A stretch of 64,000 nucleotides of DNA from an uncultured beta proteobacterium (GTDB lineage Bacteria; Pseudomonadota; Gammaproteobacteria; Burkholderiales; Rhodocyclaceae), in the NCBI GenBank assembly GCA_903908065.1, contig CAIVQO010000060.1, positions 62,001-126,000 on the forward strand, in the 5' to 3' direction. The translations under genes were made by a program, and so were the position numbers. The notes beneath the pieces were generated by a model. The model saw nothing but the letters and a program-made list of their open reading frames with translations, did no database searches and was not told where the DNA came from. Below, piece by piece: positions 57,606 through 64,000 of the stretch; within the stretch, counting starts at the first letter, position 1; each line of letters starts with the position of its first letter.

Positions 57606-58935
<1,330 letters not shown>

Positions 58936-58949
<14 letters not shown>

Positions 58950-60378
58950 AGGGAATCTCGATGCGGAAGGTGGTGTTGCCCGGTTCGCTGTCGACCGTCA
59001 GGCCGCCATTGAGCTGTTTGACGATCTGGTACACCACCCAGAGACCCAGGCCGTGGCCTTTCTCGCGGCCACTGGCGAAGGGTTCGAAGAGGTGCGCCAT
59101 TTGCTCGTCGGGAATGTGGGCGCCGTCGTTGCAGACCGACAGGCGCAGCATGTCGTCCTTCGCTTCCATGCCGATGCGCACCTTGCCGCCATGGTCGGCG
59201 GCCGCCACGGCGTTGAGCAGCAAGTTGAGCACGATCTGGCGCAGCAGCGTGGCGGGCAGCGGTAGCGGGCTTTCCAGCCGGCCGCCGACGCTCAGCGTCA
59301 CGGCGCGCGCGCTGGCCTCGGCGTCGACCAGGATCAGCAGGTCGTCGATGTCGGTCGGGGCGAAGGCGCGGTCCTTGGCCTTGGTCTCGACCAGCAGTGC
59401 GGCGACGGTATTGCGGATCTGGTCGAGGCCGCGTTCCAGCAGCGAAAAGGTTTCCAGCGCCAGCGGGTCGCCGTTGCCGTGGCGGCGGTAGGTGGTGATC
59501 GCGGTCAGCATGCCGCCCAGCGGGTTGTTGATCTCGTGCGCAATGCCGGCCGAGAGGCGGCCGACGGCGGCCAGGCGCTGCGAGGCGATCATCTGTTCTT
59601 CCAGTTCCTGCTTTTCGCGCAGTTCGCCCACCATGCGGCGGAAGGCATCGCCGAGCTGGCCGATCTCGTCGCGGCTCGATGGCAGTTCGGGCAGGCGCGC
59701 CGTGCCGAGTTCGCCCGGCACCTGGCGCATGGCCTCGGAGAGCGCGAGCAGCGGCTCGCCGGTCTTGCGCGCGAAGTACCAGGAGATGGGCAGGATCACC
59801 AGCAGCACCAGCAGCGTGACCACCGCCGAGTTCATCACCAGGTTGACGAAACGCGGGCCGAAGGCTGCCTTCGAGTAACCGAGGACCACGTAGCCCAACG
59901 GCACGGCATCGGCCACCAGCGGCGAAATGACGAAGAACAGCGGCGAATGCTCGGGTTCGAAGACGCGTTGTTCGCGCGCCTCGATGCCTTTCATCTGTTC
60001 GGGAAGCAGCCCGTAGGCATCCTTGCGCCGCGCCAGGTCGAGCCCGACGGGGAAGTCACGCGGGCGGCTGGCGGCGAACACCCGCGCCTGGCGATCGACC
60101 ACCAGCATGACTTCGGCCTGAAGTTCGGGCGCGGCGGGGCTGGTCTCGCGCCCCGATTGCAGGATCTCGAAGGCGCGCCAGAGGTCGTCGTGCAGTACCG
60201 GCGCCACCAGCGTGTTGGCCATCACGCGGCCCAGGCTCATGGCATGGCTGGTGAGGCTTTGGCGCAACTCGTTGCGTTCGCGCGCGATCATCGCCACGGT
60301 GACCGCCAGCGCCGTGCCGAGCACCGCGGCCATCACACGCAGCGGGATCTTCCAGCGCAGCGAAAGGTCGTCGATCAT
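58936..60378 (-). CDS. Sensor histidine kinase of a three-component system
   Basis: 480 residues. Two membrane segments (about 12-32 and 180-202) flank a periplasmic domain of about 145 residues containing VLHDDLWRAFEILQ and VMLVVDRQARVFAASRPRDF. A HAMP-like linker leads to HisKA with GIAHEINNPLGGML near 279 and an ATPase with LNLLLNAVAAADHGGKV and GHGLGLWVVYQIVKQ. It lies between its regulator and a periplasmic binding protein 7 bases upstream, which probably presents the signal. Confidence 0.93.
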
Positions 60379-60385
60379 TCGTCGC

Positions 60386-61276
60386 TCAAGCCCGGCTGAC
60401 CCGGCTCACCATGCGCGCGATGCCGTCATACAGGCCGGGCGAGGCATCAGTGAAGCCCTCGAGGCGCAGGCTGCCGAGCAGGCTGGCGCCCTCCGCATCG
60501 CTCGCCATGCCCATCAGGGCGCGGCGAAAGTGTTCGTACCCGGCTTGCGGCATATCCTGGCGGGCGACGAAGGGCGGATGGCCGAGCAGCGGCGAACGCG
60601 CCATGACGCGGGTGCCGCGCGTCAATTCGGGTGCCGTTTCGTTGAGCACCTCCCAGACATAGCCATCCACCGCGCCGCCCGCGGCGAGGCCGACGCTGAC
60701 TGCCTCGACCACCTTGCGATGGCCCCAGGTGTAGAAGCTGCGGGAAAAGAAACTGGCCGCATTTTCCCCGGCCTGGGCCAATACGTATTGCGGATACAGG
60801 TAGCCCGAATTCGAATCCGGGTCGGAGTAGGCGAAGACCTCGCCGCGCAGGTCGAGCAGGCTCTTGCTGCGCCGGTCATCGGCCGGCACGATCAGGTAGG
60901 ACTGGTAGAGCGGCTTGCCGCGCCACAGCGGCACGGCCACCAGCCGCATCTCCCGCCGGTAGCGCACATACGGGTAGCCACAGACCCAGGCGAAGTCGAT
61001 CTTGCCCTGGCGCACCAGGTCAACCACCTCGCGGTAATTGCCGCGCTGGACGAAACTCACCGGCTGCCCGAGGCGGCGTTCGAACCACAGCCGCCAGCGT
61101 TCGAGGAAACTCACCTGGTCGTCGAGGAACACAGGTGTCAGGCCGATGCGCAGGCGTTCCGGTGCTGCCCGTGCGAGGCGGCTTCCGCCAGTCAGCGCGC
61201 ATAGGCCGACCATGCCAGCGGCCTTGATCCAGCGTCGCCGCGACAGCTTCTCCAGTGGCTCGTCGGTCCCCTTCAT
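60386..61276 (-). CDS. Tat-exported PhnD-type periplasmic binding protein, sensor component
   Basis: 296 residues from the ATG at 61276. A twin-arginine signal (LSRRRWIKAAGMVGLCAL) precedes a phosphate/phosphonate-binding-protein-like domain with LRIGLTPVFLDDQVSFLERW, IDFAWVCGYPYVRYRREM, VFAYSDPDSNSGYLYPQYVL and GAVDGYVWEVLNE. No ABC permease is present. Encoded just before a kinase and a regulator, it fits a TorT/TtrS-style three-component sensor for an electron acceptor or oxyanion. Confidence 0.88.
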   Translation of the reverse strand: MKGTDEPLEKLSRRRWIKAAGMVGLCALTGGSRLARAAPERLRIGLTPVFLDDQVSFLERWRLWFERRLGQPVSFVQRGNYREVVDLVRQGKIDFAWVCGYPYVRYRREMRLVAVPLWRGKPLYQSYLIVPADDRRSKSLLDLRGEVFAYSDPDSNSGYLYPQYVLAQAGENAASFFSRSFYTWGHRKVVEAVSVGLAAGGAVDGYVWEVLNETAPELTRGTRVMARSPLLGHPPFVARQDMPQAGYEHFRRALMGMASDAEGASLLGSLRLEGFTDASPGLYDGIARMVSRVSRA

Positions 61277-61356
61277 GAGCCCATGATAGCCAGTCGCTTG
61301 GCGGCGCGCAGCCTCGATTTGAGGATGGTTACGACAGCGGAACATGTTGCGCCGCA

Positions 61357-61382
61357 AAAGTCGGCGCTGGTGTTACGGCAAT
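61357..61382 (+). repeat. 26-base dispersed repeat, intergenic copy
   Basis: Matches 23 of 26 consensus positions (AAAGTCGGCGCTGGTGTTAC then GGCAAT). It lies in the divergent control region between the three-component system and the polyferredoxin gene. Confidence 0.6.
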
Positions 61383-61405
61383 GTAACGCTCGAAAAGCGT
61401 GCAGT

Positions 61406-61440
61406 TTGAAGCATCTAGCCTTCAAGCCAATGATTGCTTG
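61406..61440 (+). promoter_or_regulatory. Paired dyads, candidate activator sites
   Basis: Two overlapping inverted repeats with identical 8-base spacers: TTGAAG-N8-CTTCAA (61406-61425) and CAAGC-N8-GCTTG (61423-61440), centres 16 bases apart. They lie 55-90 bases upstream of the ferredoxin ATG, in the gap next to an NtrC-type regulator system. Confidence 0.5.
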
Positions 61441-61494
61441 GAAAAACCATTTTTAAGTCAGGGTCTGGCCCGGATGTTGCGAACAGGAGACGCC

Positions 61495-62712
61495 ATGAAC
61501 GCGTCCATCGCACCCAACGAAACTGCCGACGGCCACCGCCCCTTGCTACCCGGTGTGCGTGTCCGTCTGGATGCGGCGAGCTGTCTGCCTGAGCGCTTTC
61601 CCGCCAACACCTGCGAGCTTTGTGTGGAGGCCTGCCCCCTGGCGCTGCTGGAAAGCCGGGGTGGCGCTCCGCGCCTGATCGAAGCGGCGACGATGCAGGC
61701 CGACTCGTGTATCGGTTGCGGCCAGTGTGCGGCGGTTTGTCCGAGCGGCGCACTGCATGTCGATGGCTTCGCCCTGCCGGCAGAACTGCCCGACGAAGCT
61801 GAACTGTTGGTCGACTGCTGGCGCGTGCCGGCCGCCGAATCGCCGGCTGGAACCCTGCGCGTGCCGTGTCTCGGGGGCTTGAGCGCGGGTTGGTTGCTGT
61901 CGCTGTTCGACCAGTCCGGTGAGCGACCGATCCGCCTGCTGGAACGCGGTCAGTGCGCCGAGTGTCCTGCCGGCGCCGGCATCAAGTCCCTGCTGGCCGC
62001 GATTACCGAAACCCGCATGCTGCTGTTCGAATGCGGCGTCGATATGTCGCAGATGCCGATGTTGGCCTGGCGGCCCTGCCACACGCCGCTGTTGCCTGCG
62101 ATCCCCGCGTCGATGGCGGAGGTGCCGCTGCCGCGTCGCGGGTTCTTCCGTTCGCTGCTGGGCGAGAGCCTGAAGGCCGTCGAGGCGACCCGCCCGGCTG
62201 CCGATTCCGGCCCGATCACGCTGCGCTCACCGATGCAACCCTTGCAACGCCTGCGTCTGGCGACCGCATTGACCGGCATCGCACGTCGCCACGACAGGCC
62301 GCTGCCGACGCGGATCCTGCCGCATCTGAGCCTCGGCGCATGCGATGCCAATGGCGTCTGTGCCGCCGTCTGCCCGACTGGTGCGCTGCAAAAAGCCACG
62401 CCCGCCGCAGGCCAGGCCGAACTGCGCTTCGAATCCCTGCGCTGCATTGCCTGCAACCAGTGCGCGCGCGTCTGTCCTGAACGCTCCCTGCGCCTCGACG
62501 TGCAGGGCGGCGAGGCCAAGCCGGTGGTCCTCGCCAGCTGGCGGCAACGCGAATGCATACGTTGCGGCAGCGACTTTTCCGATCCTGCCGCGAGCGCCGA
62601 ACCGGCGAGCGCGGCGGGTCTGTGTTCCACCTGTCGCAAGACAGAAGCTTTATCCCGAGGCGTCGCGGCCTTCCTGCGTCCGACCCTTGGTTCCGATGTG
62701 TCACAACCCTAG
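61495..62712 (+). CDS. Polyferredoxin with several [4Fe-4S] motifs
   Basis: 405 residues from the ATG at 61495, with ACAGGAGACGCC directly upstream. Cys-rich motifs are CELCVEACP near 42, CIGCGQCAAVCP near 71, CDANGVCAAVCP near 284, CIACNQCARVCPE near 318 and a CIRCG...CSTC pair near 353-380. The middle third has no clusters (LVDCWRV, GERPIRLLERGQCAECPAG). No signal peptide, so cytosolic or membrane-peripheral. It is 12 bases upstream of the molybdoenzyme gene and may act as its electron partner or in cluster or cofactor maturation. Confidence 0.88.
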   Translation: MNASIAPNETADGHRPLLPGVRVRLDAASCLPERFPANTCELCVEACPLALLESRGGAPRLIEAATMQADSCIGCGQCAAVCPSGALHVDGFALPAELPDEAELLVDCWRVPAAESPAGTLRVPCLGGLSAGWLLSLFDQSGERPIRLLERGQCAECPAGAGIKSLLAAITETRMLLFECGVDMSQMPMLAWRPCHTPLLPAIPASMAEVPLPRRGFFRSLLGESLKAVEATRPAADSGPITLRSPMQPLQRLRLATALTGIARRHDRPLPTRILPHLSLGACDANGVCAAVCPTGALQKATPAAGQAELRFESLRCIACNQCARVCPERSLRLDVQGGEAKPVVLASWRQRECIRCGSDFSDPAASAEPASAAGLCSTCRKTEALSRGVAAFLRPTLGSDVSQP

Positions 62713-62724
62713 GAGGAGTAGAGG

Positions 62725-64000
62725 ATGGAAATCCTGAAAACCAAGGTAACGCGCCGGCGCTTTTTGCAGGCGTCGGGTGTGGCCGGCGCAGCCGGCGCCG
62801 GCTACAGCGCCTTGAGCGTGGTTCCGGCGGCCAGCAAGGAGGCGCATGCCCAAGCCGCGGCCGGCAACACCGTGGTCAACAAGAGCATCTGCGGCCAGTG
62901 CCCGGCGCGTTGCGGCATCGATGTGTACACCACCAACGGCAAGGTGCATGCCATTTACGGCAACAACGGTCACCCGATCGCCAACGGCAAGGGTTGCCCG
63001 AAGATGCATCTAGGCACCTACATCCTTTACGACCCCGACCGCTTCAAGGGGCCGATGAAGCGCACCAACCCGAAGAAGGGGCGTGACGAGGATCCCAAGT
63101 TCGTGCCGATCAGCTGGGACGAGGCTTTCAAGACCGTCGGCGACCGCCTGAACGCCCTGCGCGACAAGGGCGAATCGCACCGCTTCGGCCTCTTCTTCGG
63201 CCGTGGCTGGGGCGCCTCCGATGTCGGCGTGAACATCGTGCCCTTCGGCAAGCTCTACGGCTCGCCCAACGTGCCGATCGGCCACTCGTCGATCTGTTCC
63301 GACGGTTCGGTGCTGGCCAAGCAATGCACTGACGGCAATGCCTCCTACAGTTCCTACGACTACCGGAACGCCAACTACCTGTTGATGTTCGGCGCGAACT
63401 TCCTCGAAGCCTACCGCCCCTACAACAACAACCTGCAGGTCTGGGGCTACATCCGCGGCGAGAAGACGCCGAAGACGCGCGTCACCTACGTTGATGTGCA
63501 CATGAACCAGACCGGTGCCGCCGCCGACCGCGCCCTGCTGCTCAAGCCGGGTACCGACGGTGCGCTGGCCCTGGCGATCGCCCACGTGATCCTCACCGAA
63601 GGGCTCTGGGATCGCCCCTTCGTCGGCAACTTCAAGGATGGCGAAAACAAGTTCAAGACCGGCGAAAAGCTCGATCCGTCCAGCTTCAATGAGAAGTGGG
63701 TGAGCGGGCTGATCGAGTGGTGGAACGTAGAACTCAAGGATCGCACGCCGAAGTGGGCGGAAGGCGTGACGACCATCCCTGCCGACCTGATCATCAAGAC
63801 GGCACGCGAATTCGGCAGCACGCGCCCGGCCATCGCGCTGTTCGAACGCGGCGCCCACACCCACAGCAACGGCGTGCTCAACGGCATGGCGATCCATTCG
63901 CTCAACGCCCTGGTCGGCTCGCTGTTCGCCGAGGGTGGCCTGGGCTACCAGATGGGCCCGGCCTATGGCGACGCACCTGCCAACCCCGACGATTTCATGG
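62725..64000 (+). CDS. Tat-exported molybdopterin oxidoreductase (DMSO reductase family), N-terminal part
   Basis: 425 residues are visible; the gene runs past the window. The start MEILKTKVTRRRFLQASGVA is a twin-arginine signal, so the enzyme is periplasmic. A [4Fe-4S] motif reads CGQCPARC near residues 56-63 with the fourth Cys in GKGCPKMHLG about 27 residues on. The probable molybdenum ligand region is IGHSSICSDG near 187-196, with Cys as candidate ligand as in the PsrA/PhsA/TtrA/ArrA groups. Substrate class (sulfur, selenium or arsenic oxyanion, tetrathionate, polysulfide) cannot be set from this part. GGAGGAGTAGAGG sets the start. Confidence 0.9.
   Translation, partial: MEILKTKVTRRRFLQASGVAGAAGAGYSALSVVPAASKEAHAQAAAGNTVVNKSICGQCPARCGIDVYTTNGKVHAIYGNNGHPIANGKGCPKMHLGTYILYDPDRFKGPMKRTNPKKGRDEDPKFVPISWDEAFKTVGDRLNALRDKGESHRFGLFFGRGWGASDVGVNIVPFGKLYGSPNVPIGHSSICSDGSVLAKQCTDGNASYSSYDYRNANYLLMFGANFLEAYRPYNNNLQVWGYIRGEKTPKTRVTYVDVHMNQTGAAADRALLLKPGTDGALALAIAHVILTEGLWDRPFVGNFKDGENKFKTGEKLDPSSFNEKWVSGLIEWWNVELKDRTPKWAEGVTTIPADLIIKTAREFGSTRPAIALFERGAHTHSNGVLNGMAIHSLNALVGSLFAEGGLGYQMGPAYGDAPANPDDFM

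Noticed and set aside
61466-61480. TGGCCCGGATGTTGC looks like a sigma-54 -24/-12 element before the polyferredoxin gene
   Set aside because: Spacing is right, but the predicted transcript start (about 61492) would be downstream of the ribosome site AGGAGA and only 3 bases before the ATG. Unless the true start codon is further in, this cannot be the functional promoter, so it was not listed.

Overview
The window looks like chromosomal DNA of a GC-rich betaproteobacterium. The ubiA/ubiD pair, the soxXYZA order, the SenC, TRAP and Anbu gene neighbourhoods, and high-GC codon use with GTG starts at stop-overlapping junctions all fit a sulfur- and nitrogen-metabolising member near Rhodocyclales/Nitrosomonadales. 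This placement is inferred from gene content only. No rRNA, tRNA, CRISPR array, phage or intact insertion sequence was seen.

Layout. 1-5.1 kb: divergent glgC (cut by the window edge) and glgB, a basic DUF2934 protein, and thyA-glk. 5.2-17.4 kb: mostly housekeeping genes (PilZ-like protein, mog, YdcF-like protein, metY, a SPOR protein, ridA, recG, ubiA, a metallo-beta-lactamase lipoprotein, ubiD, a membrane protein, an exported YqgE-like protein and a tiny Cys-rich protein). 17.8-22.4 kb: a tightly overlapped six-gene operon, iorA-iorB-soxX-soxY-soxZ-soxA. 22.4-29.2 kb: two sensor kinases, an HTH-receiver regulator and two exported proteins (a Vgb-like propeller and a TrmO-like domain). 29.4-33.5 kb: a cyanate uptake and cyanase operon behind a well-placed sigma-54 promoter. 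33.7-41 kb: SCO1/SenC, two exported helical proteins, a multicopper oxidase, a Ser/Thr kinase with a cyclic-nucleotide domain, an FHA protein and a TRAP binding protein. 41-50 kb: a sensor kinase with a decayed receiver, then the Anbu operon (ATP-grasp, alpha-E, Anbu protease, transglutaminase/DUF2126), whose last gene carries one in-frame amber codon. 50-57.5 kb: an extradiol-type dioxygenase, an orphan possible nuclease, a decayed EAL fragment, two dehydrogenases, a DUF4395 protein, an SQR-like flavoprotein and OsmC. 57.6-64 kb: a three-component regulatory system (binding protein, kinase, NtrC-type regulator) divergent from a polyferredoxin and a Tat-exported molybdopterin oxidoreductase that runs off the end.

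The most striking non-genic feature is a 26-base dispersed repeat (consensus roughly AAAGTCGGCGCYGGCG followed by RYACGGCGAT). It occurs about 16 times, in both orientations, between genes and inside reading frames. Two longer palindromic repeat families are each present in two copies. One of them appears to have been absorbed into the N-terminus of glucokinase.

The best candidates for new biology are the molybdo-hydroxylase/Sox operon with an altered SoxY carrier arm, the three-component-controlled molybdoenzyme, and the 26-base repeat.
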